Shown: piece by piece, positions 1 through 8,107 of the stretch
Layout: every line of letters begins with the position of its first letter
Position numbering within the stretch: position 1 is the first letter of the stretch
DNA from: Bacillus sp. J37
Lineage (GTDB): Bacteria; Bacillota; Bacilli; Bacillales; Bacillaceae
NCBI RefSeq assembly: GCF_000518865.1
Contig: NZ_JAEK01000019.1
Location: forward strand, 1-64,000
DNA length: 64,000 bases
Reading direction: 5' to 3'
The notes under the pieces: generated by a model
The model's database searches: none
What the model was told of the DNA's origin: nothing
Seen by the model: the letters and a program-made list of their open reading frames with translations, nothing else
Made by a program: the position numbers and the translations under genes

Positions 1-153
1 CATGCAACAATGCATGAAATAAAAGGTGGCAATCATGGTCAATTTGGTGTGTATGGTAAACAGAAAGGAGATAAGGAGGCAGGAATATCTATCAAGATAC
101 AACAAGATGAAATGGTGAGTGTTACTTCTGAATGGATAAAAGAAATTAAATAA
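1..153 (+). CDS. alpha/beta hydrolase, C-terminal fragment (runs off window edge)
   Basis: The first 50 codons read as the C-terminus of an alpha/beta hydrolase. The segment contains GGNHGQFGVYGKQKGD, which matches the strand-loop carrying the catalytic histidine in this family (typically GGNHxQFGxYGxQxGD). The 5' part lies outside the window, so the nucleophile serine cannot be seen. The stop is at 151-153. A 153-bp palindromic repeat separates the stop codon from the likely terminator at 318-344. Substrate is unknown. Confidence 0.75.
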   Translation, partial: HATMHEIKGGNHGQFGVYGKQKGDKEAGISIKIQQDEMVSVTSEWIKEIK

Positions 154-163
154 TAATAAGTTT

Positions 164-316
164 GTAGACAAAGTAAAATTTGCTAGCCTTTCAGACTGAT
201 TGCTAACGCTTGCGTATCAAAGCACGAAGCCTTGTGAGGAGCGGAGTTACCGGTGTTGGTAATGAGCACCGCAGCAAGGTGAGTAACGAAGAAAGCGAGC
301 GTTTGTCAACAGTCTG
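164..316 (+). repeat. 153-bp palindromic element, copy 1
   Basis: This stretch recurs in inverted orientation at 4587-4739 with the same length and about three mismatches. Bases 192-316 form a long imperfect palindrome: CAGACTG at 192-198 pairs with CAGTCTG at 310-316, and the centre lies near TTACCGGTGTTGGTAA. It lies between a stop codon and that gene's terminator. No protein is encoded. A small non-autonomous (MITE-like) or REP-like element is the likeliest explanation. Confidence 0.9.
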
Positions 317-317
317 C

Positions 318-344
318 AACCCCATTGAAAAATGGGGTTTTTTT
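318..344 (+). terminator. Rho-independent terminator
   Basis: The stem AACCCCATT / AATGGGGTT closes a GAAA loop and is followed by a run of T. It probably ended transcription of the upstream hydrolase before the repeat was inserted in between. Confidence 0.85.
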
Positions 345-561
345 AGCATCGCATCATACTAAATGAAAACGTAACTTACATCAAAAGATGCGGTGAACTA
401 TCTTTTTTTGAAAAAATTTTATGACTTTTTTTTGATTAGTGTGCTGATATAACATGCTTATAGAAAACAAGTCTTATTAATGTAAATAAATGAAGATTTT
501 TATGAAGGTATTAGATAAATTTTAAGATTACTAAAATAATAAATGACAAATTTTAGTTTAA

Positions 562-590
562 TTGACAAAATAAACCGACCATAATATAAT
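562..590 (+). promoter_or_regulatory. sigma-A promoter of the CUT2 sugar operon
   Basis: TTGACA at 562-567 and TATAAT at 585-590 are both perfect, with a 17-bp spacer. The predicted start is near 597, leaving a leader of about 250 nt before the lipoprotein gene. The leader holds a 10-bp inverted repeat (647-656 with 715-724) and a cre box. Confidence 0.8.
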
Positions 591-767
591 CTAAATCAAT
601 CAAAAGTAATCGTAAATACTCATTTTCAATCACAAAATCTCTCATCAATGATCAGTGGTTTTCATCAACGTTTTTACCTATCTAAAATGACAGCGCTACC
701 ATTATTTTTTTGAGACTGATCATTTAATAGAAATCTATCTTTAAGGTGGTGATATAGAACCTCAAAA

Positions 768-781
768 TGTTAGCGTTTTCA
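768..781 (-). promoter_or_regulatory. cre box (CcpA site) in the leader of the CUT2 operon
   Basis: On the minus strand this reads TGAAAACGCTAACA, a full match to the cre consensus TGWAANCGNTNWCA. It sits about 180 bp downstream of the predicted start site, so CcpA-HPr would act as a roadblock. This fits catabolite repression of a sugar importer. Confidence 0.65.
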
Positions 782-849
782 TTAATGGTGAATCTTACAA
801 GTGGTTAATTTGTGCTCGGAAAAAAACAAATTGTTTTAGGGGGATCATA

Positions 850-1845
850 ATGAAAAGGAATTCAAAAAAGTTCATGGTGTTTGTTTTGATGTTAGTACTA
901 GCTTTGATGACAGCATGTAGTGGAGCAAGTGAATCAACAAGCGAAGGTAGCTCAAACAATGGTTCTAATGATAGTAGTGAATCTAAAGAGGATGAAAAAC
1001 TAACTATAGCTTTATCAGTGGGTACACTTGCTAATCCTTTCTTTGTTGCGATGGGAAAAGGTGCAGAAGAAGCAGGAAAAGAGTTGGGAGCAGAAGTGAT
1101 TGTTGAAAGTGCAGAATATGACTTGGCAAAGCAAACATCACAAATCGAAAACTTTATTACCCAAAAGGTAGATGTCATTTTACTTAATGCCGTTGATACA
1201 AAAGGTATTGCTGCAGCCGTTCTGCAGGCAAAAGAAGCGGGAATTCCTGTTATTGCAGTTGATGTAAATGCAGATGGCGGAGTGGATGCAACAGTTACAT
1301 CAGATAACTATCAGGCAGGTCAACTAGCTGGTGAGTATGTAATCGAACAATTAGGAGGAAAGGGCAATATTGCTATTATCGATGGACCTCCTGTTTCTGC
1401 TGTAGCAGACCGTATTAAGGGATTTGAGGACGCAATCAAAGGATCTGATATTAAAGTTGTAGCAAAACAAAATGGTGAAGGAAGTCGTGAAAAAGCGTTA
1501 ACGGTTATGGAGGGCATCTTACAAGCTAATCCATCTGGAACAATTAACGCCGTATTTGCTATTAACGATCCAGAAGCAATCGGGGTGGAAATTGCTCAAG
1601 AACAAGCAGGACGCAAGGATGAATTCTTCATTGTAGGTGTAGATGGAGCCCCTGAAGCAACAGAAGCAATGGCAAAAGAAGACAGTTCTATTTATGCAAC
1701 TTCAGCACAATCACCTAGTGAAATGGTGAAAAAAGCAGCAGAAATTGGGATGAAAGTGAAAAATGGAGAAGCAGTAGAAGAGTTAATTAAAGTTCCAGTT
1801 GAGCTAGTAACTCAAGAGACTTTAGATTCTTACAAAGGATGGTAA
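850..1845 (+). CDS. CUT2 sugar ABC transporter, substrate-binding lipoprotein (RbsB-like)
   Basis: A 331-residue type I periplasmic binding protein. A lipoprotein signal peptide ends in the lipobox LMTAC with Cys23 as the lipidated residue, followed by a Ser/Asn-rich linker. The body starts at LTIALSVGTLANPFF and has the two-lobe ribose/galactose fold, including DGPPVSAVADRIKGF and a VGVDGAPEA segment typical of RbsB relatives. The start at 850 is preceded by AGGGGGATC. A stem-loop follows the stop, as is common after binding-protein genes. It is the first gene of a three-gene importer operon. No kinase, isomerase or regulator gene lies beside it, so the sugar cannot be assigned. Confidence 0.88.
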   Translation: MKRNSKKFMVFVLMLVLALMTACSGASESTSEGSSNNGSNDSSESKEDEKLTIALSVGTLANPFFVAMGKGAEEAGKELGAEVIVESAEYDLAKQTSQIENFITQKVDVILLNAVDTKGIAAAVLQAKEAGIPVIAVDVNADGGVDATVTSDNYQAGQLAGEYVIEQLGGKGNIAIIDGPPVSAVADRIKGFEDAIKGSDIKVVAKQNGEGSREKALTVMEGILQANPSGTINAVFAINDPEAIGVEIAQEQAGRKDEFFIVGVDGAPEATEAMAKEDSSIYATSAQSPSEMVKKAAEIGMKVKNGEAVEELIKVPVELVTQETLDSYKGW

Positions 1846-1862
1846 ACCTCCAGACTTATATA

Positions 1863-1893
1863 GGCTGATAAGGATTTTATTCCTTCATCAGTC
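1863..1893 (+). promoter_or_regulatory. intercistronic stem-loop after the binding-protein gene
   Basis: GGCTGATAAGGA pairs with TCCTTCATCAGTC around a short loop and is not followed by a strong T-run. It probably stabilises the upstream message, or partly terminates it, so that the binding protein is made in excess over the ATPase and permease. Confidence 0.5.
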
Positions 1894-1924
1894 TTCTTCA
1901 AATATAGAAGGGATGATATAAGCT

Positions 1925-3475
1925 ATGGTTGTCAAAGAAGAAGTAAAGCAGAGAACGAACCTAAAACACCCTGTTTTGAATATGCAGGGAATAAGTAAAA
2001 CCTTCTCAAGAGTCACTGTATTAAAGAACGTAAAAATTGAGTTATATCCAGGAGAAGTTCATGCACTAATGGGAGAGAATGGTGCCGGAAAATCTACATT
2101 CATGAAGATTTTAGCAGGAATTCATCAACCGGATCAAAATGGAGGGGAAATCTTTTATAAAGGTCAACCTGTCTTGTGGAAGGATCCCATCGATGCGAGA
2201 AATAAAGGAATAAGTGTTATTCATCAGGAATTAAATCTTTCTCCGAACCTAACGATCAGTGAAAATATTTTAATGGGTACAAAGTTTCCTAGAAATAGTT
2301 TAGGAATGGTAAAGTGGGATGAAGTTCATGAACGTGCTCAAAGGGTTCTGGATTCAATGGGATCTAGTCTTAACCCACGCCAATTAGTATCAACCCTTAG
2401 TGTTGCCCAGCAACAGATGGTGGAAATTGCTCGTGCCCTATCCTTTAAGGCAGAGGTTCTTATTATGGATGAACCGACCGCTTCATTAACAGATAAAGAA
2501 ATTATGAAACTATTTGACATTATTCATGATTTAAAAAAACAAGGGGTAGCCATTGTCTATATTTCTCACAGAATGGAAGAAATTTTTAAGATATCAAATC
2601 GATATACAGTATTACGAGATGGTGAATGGATCGCGAGTGGTCCTATAGAAGAGACTGATCCAGATCATCTTGTTAAACTTATGGTTGGACGTGACCTTAA
2701 AGATTTATTTAATCGCACCAAGGCATTTAATCCTTTACGAAAGAAGGATATACCCGTATTGGAACTCAGAAATATATCCGATAAAAAGGTAGTTAAAAAT
2801 GTGTCATTTAAGGTTTACCCAGGTGAAATTGTCGGTCTTGCAGGACTTGTAGGTGCAGGAAGAACAGAATTAGTAAGGGCCATATTCGGTGCATCCAATC
2901 TAACAAGTGGAGAAATCTATGTAGATGATAAATTAGTAAAAATCAACTCACCAATTGATGCAATATCCAATGGTATTGCACATGTACCAGAAAGTAGAAA
3001 AGAACAAGGATTATTTTTATCTATGTCTGTAAAAGAGAATATCTTAATGGCCGAACTTAAGAAGCACTCAAAATCTGGAGTAGTTCGTTGGAAAGACGTT
3101 AATGCTACTGCAGATCGTTATATCAAGGAATTAAGTATTAAAATTGCTTCTCCTGATCAGCCTGTTTCCAATCTGAGTGGAGGAAATCAGCAAAAAGCAG
3201 TCATTGCACGGTGGCTGTCTATCTCACCAAAAGTACTCCTGCTCGATGAACCAACTAGAGGAGTTGATATTGGTGCGAAGACAGAGATTCATAAGATTAT
3301 TTCTAAGTTAGCTGATGAAGGCTTAGCAGTGTTAATGATTTCTTCAGAATTACCAGAGGTGCTGGGAATAAGTGACAGAGTCCTTGTAATGAGTGAAGGA
3401 AGATTAACTGGTGAACTATCAAGAAAAGAAGCTACACAAGAAAAAATCATGTACTTTGCTACAAAAGGGGAGTAA
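1925..3475 (+). CDS. CUT2 sugar ABC transporter, ATP-binding protein (RbsA-like)
   Basis: A 516-residue protein with two tandem ABC domains, the hallmark of CUT2 importers. The first half has Walker A GENGAGKST, a signature region around LSVAQQQMVEIARAL and Walker B VLIMDEPTA. The second half has a degenerate P-loop (GLVGAGRTEL), a canonical LSGGNQQKAVIARWL signature and LLLDEPTRGVD. This matches ribose/galactose RbsA/MglA proteins in length and order. It energises uptake through the permease encoded immediately downstream. Confidence 0.93.
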   Translation: MVVKEEVKQRTNLKHPVLNMQGISKTFSRVTVLKNVKIELYPGEVHALMGENGAGKSTFMKILAGIHQPDQNGGEIFYKGQPVLWKDPIDARNKGISVIHQELNLSPNLTISENILMGTKFPRNSLGMVKWDEVHERAQRVLDSMGSSLNPRQLVSTLSVAQQQMVEIARALSFKAEVLIMDEPTASLTDKEIMKLFDIIHDLKKQGVAIVYISHRMEEIFKISNRYTVLRDGEWIASGPIEETDPDHLVKLMVGRDLKDLFNRTKAFNPLRKKDIPVLELRNISDKKVVKNVSFKVYPGEIVGLAGLVGAGRTELVRAIFGASNLTSGEIYVDDKLVKINSPIDAISNGIAHVPESRKEQGLFLSMSVKENILMAELKKHSKSGVVRWKDVNATADRYIKELSIKIASPDQPVSNLSGGNQQKAVIARWLSISPKVLLLDEPTRGVDIGAKTEIHKIISKLADEGLAVLMISSELPEVLGISDRVLVMSEGRLTGELSRKEATQEKIMYFATKGE

Positions 3476-3479
3476 CAAA

Positions 3480-4466
3480 ATGAAAGTAAATGTTCAAACA
3501 GCTACTCAATCTCAAGGACTACACATAGGGAATATTATTCATGGACTGTGGAATCGTTTAGGAATGATTATGATTTTATTACTATTATGTATCGTGCTTT
3601 CTTTCACAGCTCCAAACTTTTTAGATACTGCAAATCTATTAAATGTATTAAAACAAGTATCTATTATCGCAATTTTAGCTGCTGGGATGACAATTGTTAT
3701 TTTAACAGGCGGTATTGACTTATCGGTAGGATCGACAGTGGCTCTATCTGGAGTTATTTCAGTTATGGTTTCCTCTGCAGGTGTGAATCCTTATATTGCC
3801 ATGTTATCGGGAGCAGCAGTAGGTTATGCAGTAGGATTAATTAATGGATTTTTTACAGCTAAGACAAAACTGCCAGCTTTCATTGTAACACTTGGAAGTT
3901 TCACATATGTACGTGGTCTAGCTTATGTCATTAGTGGTGGATACCCGATTGTTTTGGAAAATGAGACGTTTAAGTTTATTGGAGGAGGCTCCATTATAGG
4001 TATCCCAACTCCAATCTATATTATGCTTTTAGTTTATATTGTGATGTTTTTCATACTGAAGTATACAATGTTTGGTCGTCATATTTATGCAATTGGTGGC
4101 AATGAAGAAGCAGCTCGATTAACAGGTATAAAAGTAGAAAAATCTTTAATAAATGTTTATTCAATTAGCGGATTGTTAGCAGGCTTAGGTGGGGTTGTTT
4201 TAGCTGGAAGATTATATTCTGGTCAGCCAACTGCTGGACAAATGTATGAGCTTGATGCAATTGCAGCTGTTATTCTCGGAGGGACAAGTTTAGTAGGTGG
4301 AAGAGGTAAAATTCAAGGAACCATTATTGGGGTTTTAATTATGGGGGTGATTAGTAACGGACTTACACTAATGGATGTTAATTATTATTGGCAATTGGTT
4401 GTAAAAGGGGGAGTAATTATTGCAGCTGTATTACTAGATCGCTTACGTGGAGATAGTGCTGCTTAA
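3480..4466 (+). CDS. CUT2 sugar ABC transporter, permease (RbsC-like)
   Basis: A 328-residue polytopic membrane protein of the RbsC/BPD_transp_2 family. It carries GGIDLSVGSTVALSG near the N-terminal third and the conserved AIGGNEEAARLTGI cytoplasmic loop. A longer reading frame opens at 3411 inside the ATPase gene, but the ATG at 3480 is preceded by GGGGAG and lies just after the ATPase stop, so it is preferred. It is the last gene of the operon. Two hairpins and an inserted palindromic repeat follow. Confidence 0.92.
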   Translation: MKVNVQTATQSQGLHIGNIIHGLWNRLGMIMILLLLCIVLSFTAPNFLDTANLLNVLKQVSIIAILAAGMTIVILTGGIDLSVGSTVALSGVISVMVSSAGVNPYIAMLSGAAVGYAVGLINGFFTAKTKLPAFIVTLGSFTYVRGLAYVISGGYPIVLENETFKFIGGGSIIGIPTPIYIMLLVYIVMFFILKYTMFGRHIYAIGGNEEAARLTGIKVEKSLINVYSISGLLAGLGGVVLAGRLYSGQPTAGQMYELDAIAAVILGGTSLVGGRGKIQGTIIGVLIMGVISNGLTLMDVNYYWQLVVKGGVIIAAVLLDRLRGDSAA

Positions 4467-4507
4467 TACGCATCCAGGGACCATTTGCTAGTTCATTGAA
4501 GCTTGTA

Positions 4508-4528
4508 ATCGAGCTATTCAAGCTCGAT
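4508..4528 (+). other. stem-loop in the 3' region of the CUT2 operon
   Basis: ATCGAGCT and AGCTCGAT form a perfect 8-bp stem around a 5-nt loop. No T-run follows. Possibly an mRNA-stabilising hairpin. Confidence 0.45.
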
Positions 4529-4558
4529 AGTATATAATAGCCAGTTCGAAGAGGAAAA

Positions 4559-4586
4559 GAATCCAATTTTTGTTATAGTGGATTCT
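4559..4586 (+). repeat. 28-bp direct repeat, left flank of palindromic element copy 2
   Basis: This hairpin-forming 28-mer (GAATCC...GGATTC) recurs at 4746-4773 with 26 of 28 identities, exactly bracketing the 153-bp element. The right copy carries the T-run of a working terminator. The pair looks like a duplicated target. Confidence 0.75.
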
Positions 4587-4739
4587 CAGACTGTTGACAA
4601 ACGCTCGCTTTCTTCGTTGCTCGCCTTGCTGCGTTGCTCATTACCAACACCGGTAACTCCGCTCCTCACAAGGCTTCGTGCTTTGATACGCAAGCGTTAG
4701 CAATCAGTCTGAAAGGCTAGCAAATTTTACTTTGTCTAC
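4587..4739 (-). repeat. 153-bp palindromic element, copy 2 (inverted relative to copy 1)
   Basis: This is the reverse complement of 164-316 with about three differences, including the outer AT-rich 28 bp ending in GTCTAC. It again sits between a stop codon and a terminator. The two copies together bracket the whole CUT2 sugar operon. Confidence 0.9.
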
Positions 4740-4745
4740 TTACTG

Positions 4746-4780
4746 GAATCCACTTTTTATTATAGTGGATTCTTTTTATG
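4746..4780 (+). terminator. Rho-independent terminator of the CUT2 operon
   Basis: GAATCCAC pairs with GTGGATTC and is followed by TTTTT. It is also the right-hand member of the 28-bp direct repeat around palindromic element copy 2. Confidence 0.75.
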
Positions 4781-4811
4781 TATCGTAAATCTTATCTTTT
4801 GAACTTCAATC

Positions 4812-4849
4812 CAAGCGCCTTTCTAGAACAAGGATGTGTGCTTCTTTCT
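4812..4849 (+). repeat. short hairpin repeat of the GCGC(TT)TTCT-GAACAAGG type, copy 1
   Basis: One of four related intergenic sequences in the window (others near 27021, 30979 and 31772). They share the core TTTCTGGAACAAG, flanked by a GCGCTTTTC / GAAAAGTGC-like stem and a TTATTT tail. This copy is the most diverged. Confidence 0.5.
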
Positions 4850-5094
4850 ATTTAAGGCAGATTGTTTAAGATCACCGTTCAAAGGTAAAGGAAAAACAAT
4901 GGTTGTGAAAATAACCGTGAAAAGGAAAATGTAAACTTTTGTTTACTTTACTGTTACTTTTTATGGGGAATATGTAGGAATTTAAAATAGTTTGACTGTA
5001 TCATCTTTTTCTTGATAGTTATAAAGTTTCTTTTAATTTGCTTTTAACTATTACAATAGGTCCGAATAAATCTACCTGAAGCGGAATTTACGTC

Positions 5095-5136
5095 TTTACA
5101 TATCTTAACACTACCTTCAAATACTTTTTTTATACT
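5095..5136 (+). promoter_or_regulatory. Pho-box-like PhoP site and -10 element upstream of phoD
   Basis: TTTACA (5095), TTAACA (5105) and TTCAAA (5116) are hexamers at 10-11 bp intervals, as in PhoP tandem sites (TTAACA-like repeats with about 5-bp spacers). A TATACT -10 element lies at 5131. Phosphate-starvation control fits the product. Confidence 0.6.
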
Positions 5137-5168
5137 TTCCCTGTAACTCAATTTGAGGAGGGAAACCA

Positions 5169-6932
5169 ATGACAAATGAGGAAAATTTTGATGAGTTAGT
5201 AAAAAGGTGGAGTGAAACAGCTTTAGAGAAGAATATTGACCGCAGGAATTTTATCTCGGGTGCCAGCAAGCTTGCCGGTTTATCACTTGGCCTTGCTCTT
5301 ACCCAATCCGTAATAGGTATTGATGTTATTAATGCTGCTCCAAAATTCAATGATTACCCTTTTTCTCTTGGTGTAGCTTCTGGTGATCCTTTATCCGACA
5401 GTGTCGTTTTATGGACAAGGCTCGCTCCAGATCCGCTGAATGGTGGCGGCATGCCAAATGAAGCGGTAAAAGTGAAATGGGAAGTGGCTAAGGATGAGAA
5501 TTTCCGCAAAATGGTACAGAAAGGCAAAGTGGCGGCAGTTCCTGAACTCGGGCATAGTGTTCATGTAGAAGTGGATGGTTTGAAACCAAATCAAGTCTAT
5601 TACTATCGTTTCATTTGCGGAGGAGAGGTAAGCCAGACTGGAAGAACAAAAACATTGCCGGCAGAGGGTTCAAATGTAAAGAATCTCACATTTGCTTTCG
5701 CATCCTGCCAGCAATTTGAACATGGTTATTTTACGGCATACAAGCATATGGCAAAGGAAGATCTTGATATCGTCTTTCATCTGGGTGATTACATATATGA
5801 GTACGGACCAAATGAATATATTTCAGCGACCGGCAATGTCCGGGTTCACAGTGGACCAGAGATTATGACAATTGACGACTATCGAAACAGATATGCCCAA
5901 TACCGCTCGGACGTTCATCTGAGGGCTGCCCATGCTGCTTTTCCTTGGGTAGTAACCTGGGATGATCATGAGGTAGAAAATAACTATGCCAATCTGATCC
6001 CGGAAAAAGGACAATCTGTTGAAGCATTTGTAAAACGCAGAGCTGCAGCTTATCAAGCTTATTATGAACATATGCCGCTTCGCAGATCTTCTCTTCCTGA
6101 AGGGGCAGATATGAGGCTTTACCGTAGCTTCTCATATGGAAATCTTGCTAATTTCTTTGTTTTAGATTCCCGCCAATATCGCGATGACCAGGCAAACGGA
6201 GATACAAGTTCTCCGCAGACAGAGGAATCATTGGATCCAAGCAGAACTCTTCTTGGTACAGAACAGGAAAAGTGGCTTGCTGATGGTTTGTCAACTTCAA
6301 ATTCCAAATGGAATGTTCTACCGCAGCAGATCTTTTTCGCTGAAAGAAATTACGGGACACCAACTGAACCGCGTTATAGCATGGATTCGTGGGACGGATA
6401 TCCGGCAGCGCGCGAAAGGTTAATGGAAGTGGTAAAGTCCAATGATATAACAAACCTGGTTGTCCTGACAGGAGATGTTCATGCAAGCTGGGCGTCAAAC
6501 TTAAAAGAGGATTATTCAGCTCCCAATTCCAAAACAGTGGGTGTCGAATTTGTCGGGACTTCCATAACATCTGGAGGCAATGGCGCTGATAAGCGAGCTG
6601 ATACTGATAAAATCTTAGCGCAGAATCCTCACATTAAATTTTTTAATGATTACCGAGGATATGTGAGATGTACAGTAACACCTGAGCAATGGAGAGCAGA
6701 TTACCGTGTTGTTCCATTTGTAACCGATCCCGGAGCAGACATATCAACAAGAGCTTCATTTGTTTATGATAAAGATCAATCAGGCCTTAAGAAGGTTTCT
6801 TCTGCACTAGTGTCTGAAGGGGTCCAAAAGACGAACGAAGTGGAAGAAGACAGAACCCGTGCACATAACCGTGCACATGAAAAACAGAAGCAAAAGAAGA
6901 AACAAAATGATAGACAAAAAGTTACTAATTAA
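5169..6932 (+). CDS. phoD: alkaline phosphatase D / phosphodiesterase PhoD, Tat-exported
   Basis: A 587-residue PhoD-family metallophosphatase. The N-terminus carries a twin-arginine signal (DRRNFISGASKLAGLSLGL) that directs folded export. The mature part opens with PFSLGVASGDPLSDSVVLWT, very close to what is known of Bacillus subtilis PhoD. Metal-binding motifs are seen at FAFASCQQ, HLGDYIYEYG, TWDDHEVENNY and LTGDVHASW. It should release phosphate from teichoic acids or other phosphodiesters at the cell surface. The C-terminus is a Lys/Gln/Arg-rich tail. The RBS GAGGAGG precedes the start. It is followed after 18 bp by tatA, as expected of a phoD-tat operon. Confidence 0.95.
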   Translation: MTNEENFDELVKRWSETALEKNIDRRNFISGASKLAGLSLGLALTQSVIGIDVINAAPKFNDYPFSLGVASGDPLSDSVVLWTRLAPDPLNGGGMPNEAVKVKWEVAKDENFRKMVQKGKVAAVPELGHSVHVEVDGLKPNQVYYYRFICGGEVSQTGRTKTLPAEGSNVKNLTFAFASCQQFEHGYFTAYKHMAKEDLDIVFHLGDYIYEYGPNEYISATGNVRVHSGPEIMTIDDYRNRYAQYRSDVHLRAAHAAFPWVVTWDDHEVENNYANLIPEKGQSVEAFVKRRAAAYQAYYEHMPLRRSSLPEGADMRLYRSFSYGNLANFFVLDSRQYRDDQANGDTSSPQTEESLDPSRTLLGTEQEKWLADGLSTSNSKWNVLPQQIFFAERNYGTPTEPRYSMDSWDGYPAARERLMEVVKSNDITNLVVLTGDVHASWASNLKEDYSAPNSKTVGVEFVGTSITSGGNGADKRADTDKILAQNPHIKFFNDYRGYVRCTVTPEQWRADYRVVPFVTDPGADISTRASFVYDKDQSGLKKVSSALVSEGVQKTNEVEEDRTRAHNRAHEKQKQKKKQNDRQKVTN

Positions 6933-6950
6933 TTAGAGGAGGCTGTATAA

Positions 6951-7151
6951 ATGCTTTCAAATATAGGAATTCCCGGGTTAATCCTTGTCCTTGTTTTAGC
7001 ATTAATTATTTTCGGACCAGCAAAACTGCCGGAATTAGGTCGTGCTGTTGGTTCTACATTAAGAGAATTTAAAAAATCCACGAGGGACTTGGTTTCCGAT
7101 GAGGAGCCAAACAAAGAAGATGCAATTCAGGTAAAGAAAAAAGCACTTTAG
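6951..7151 (+). CDS. tatA: Sec-independent protein translocase subunit TatA (TatAd-type)
   Basis: A 66-residue protein with a short N-terminus, one transmembrane helix ([15 protein letters not shown]), the conserved FGP hinge, an amphipathic helix ([19 protein letters not shown]) and an acidic/basic tail. This is the TatA layout. It sits directly after phoD, so it likely forms the export pore for PhoD. In B. subtilis the equivalent locus continues with tatCd. Here a terminator follows instead, so the TatC partner must be encoded elsewhere. Confidence 0.93.
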   Translation: MLSNIGIPGLILVLVLALIIFGPAKLPELGRAVGSTLREFKKSTRDLVSDEEPNKEDAIQVKKKAL

Positions 7152-7242
7152 TTCTTAACTTACATTGAGGACAGACAGTTAAAGCGGGCATTGAAGGAAT
7201 TGTAAATAATTCAACAATAGGTCGCTTAATAAGAGAAAAGTG

Positions 7243-7287
7243 AAAAGCCTAATTTCTTTGCATATAATTGAGAAATTAGGCTTTTTG
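7243..7287 (+). terminator. Rho-independent terminator after tatA
   Basis: AAGCCTAATTTCT pairs with AGAAATTAGGCTT and is followed by TTTTG. It closes the phoD-tatA unit. Confidence 0.85.
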
Positions 7288-7310
7288 TATTTCCTCTATT
7301 TTTCTAATGA

Positions 7311-7337
7311 AACCGGTAATGAAGACCGGTTTTTTAT
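7311..7337 (+). terminator. second hairpin with T-run between convergent genes
   Basis: AACCGGT and ACCGGTT form the stem, followed by TTTTTAT on the plus strand. It overlaps the stop codon of the convergent YtxH-like gene. Confidence 0.65.
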
Positions 7338-7891
7338 CCAAGTTGACCTGGTATTTTGCTGCCATTACTACTATCTGATGAAGAGCTGTTAAAGCGACTA
7401 CTTTTGCTTGAAGTAGAACCGCTATTCATGTTGCCACTTGATTGGTTATTGTTTTCATCCATAACTTCTTCACCAGCTTCCTTTACCTTTCCACCGATGT
7501 CTTTAAGATCGGAAGTAGCTTCTTTGGCAGAAGAAAGAATTTCTGTTGATCCCTCTTTGACTTGGTTGACCTGGCCGACAATATCGTCGTTTACCTTTTC
7601 ATATAAGTTTTGAGCATCGTTGATGGCTTCCTTTAAAATAGATACAGCTGATTTCATTCGATCTTGCAAGTCGTTTTTAACGGCGGATGGATCATTTTTC
7701 ACTTGGCCAACCATTTCCATTGTGGAGTCTTTCATACTCTTCGTATTGGAAGCGACTTTCTGTCTAGTGTTTGAGTCAAGCATGGCTAGTGCTCCGCCAA
7801 TTACTGCTCCCAAAACCATTCCTTTTACTAGCTTTCCGTTCTTTTCTTCTTCACTTGATGTAACATTCGAATAAGAAACTGCTTGTGTCAT
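7334..7891 (-). CDS. YtxH domain-containing (general-stress-like) protein
   Basis: A 185-residue protein. The N-terminus has one hydrophobic glycine/alanine-rich segment (GMVLGAVIGGALAMLDS), typical of YtxH/GvpP-like proteins. A long helical region of repeated KxxxxDV/VKE patterns follows, then a Ser/Asn-rich disordered tail (SSKSSRFNSSSSDSSNGS). The first in-frame ATG (7900) lies inside the AAGGAGATGG ribosome binding site, so the next one at 7891 is preferred. YtxH proteins are often stress-induced, but the biochemical role is unknown. Confidence 0.75.
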   Translation of the reverse strand: MTQAVSYSNVTSSEEEKNGKLVKGMVLGAVIGGALAMLDSNTRQKVASNTKSMKDSTMEMVGQVKNDPSAVKNDLQDRMKSAVSILKEAINDAQNLYEKVNDDIVGQVNQVKEGSTEILSSAKEATSDLKDIGGKVKEAGEEVMDENNNQSSGNMNSGSTSSKSSRFNSSSSDSSNGSKIPGQLG

Positions 7892-8107
7892 AAAAACCAT
7901 CTCCTTATACTAATTTGAATTTGATATATGGTATTAGTTTTTTCTTTCCCGTTTTTTTTCTATTTAAACTTTTAGTGCCATTAAGATGTGTGTTCGCCTT
8001 TAACAAAGATAACGCTTTTCGTTTGATAGATTGATGAAAATGAAATTCCTGAAGGATATTGTGCTTGAAGAGAGAATGGTTATTTAGAAAAATAAAGGAG
8101 AGAAACT

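Noticed and set aside
3411-3479. Upstream start for the CUT2 permease
   Set aside because: It would overlap the ATPase gene by 65 bp without an RBS. ATG 3480 has GGGGAG at proper distance.
6148-6570. 140-codon minus-strand frame inside phoD
   Set aside because: It lies wholly within a clear phoD coding region, has no family resemblance and reflects codon bias on the other strand.
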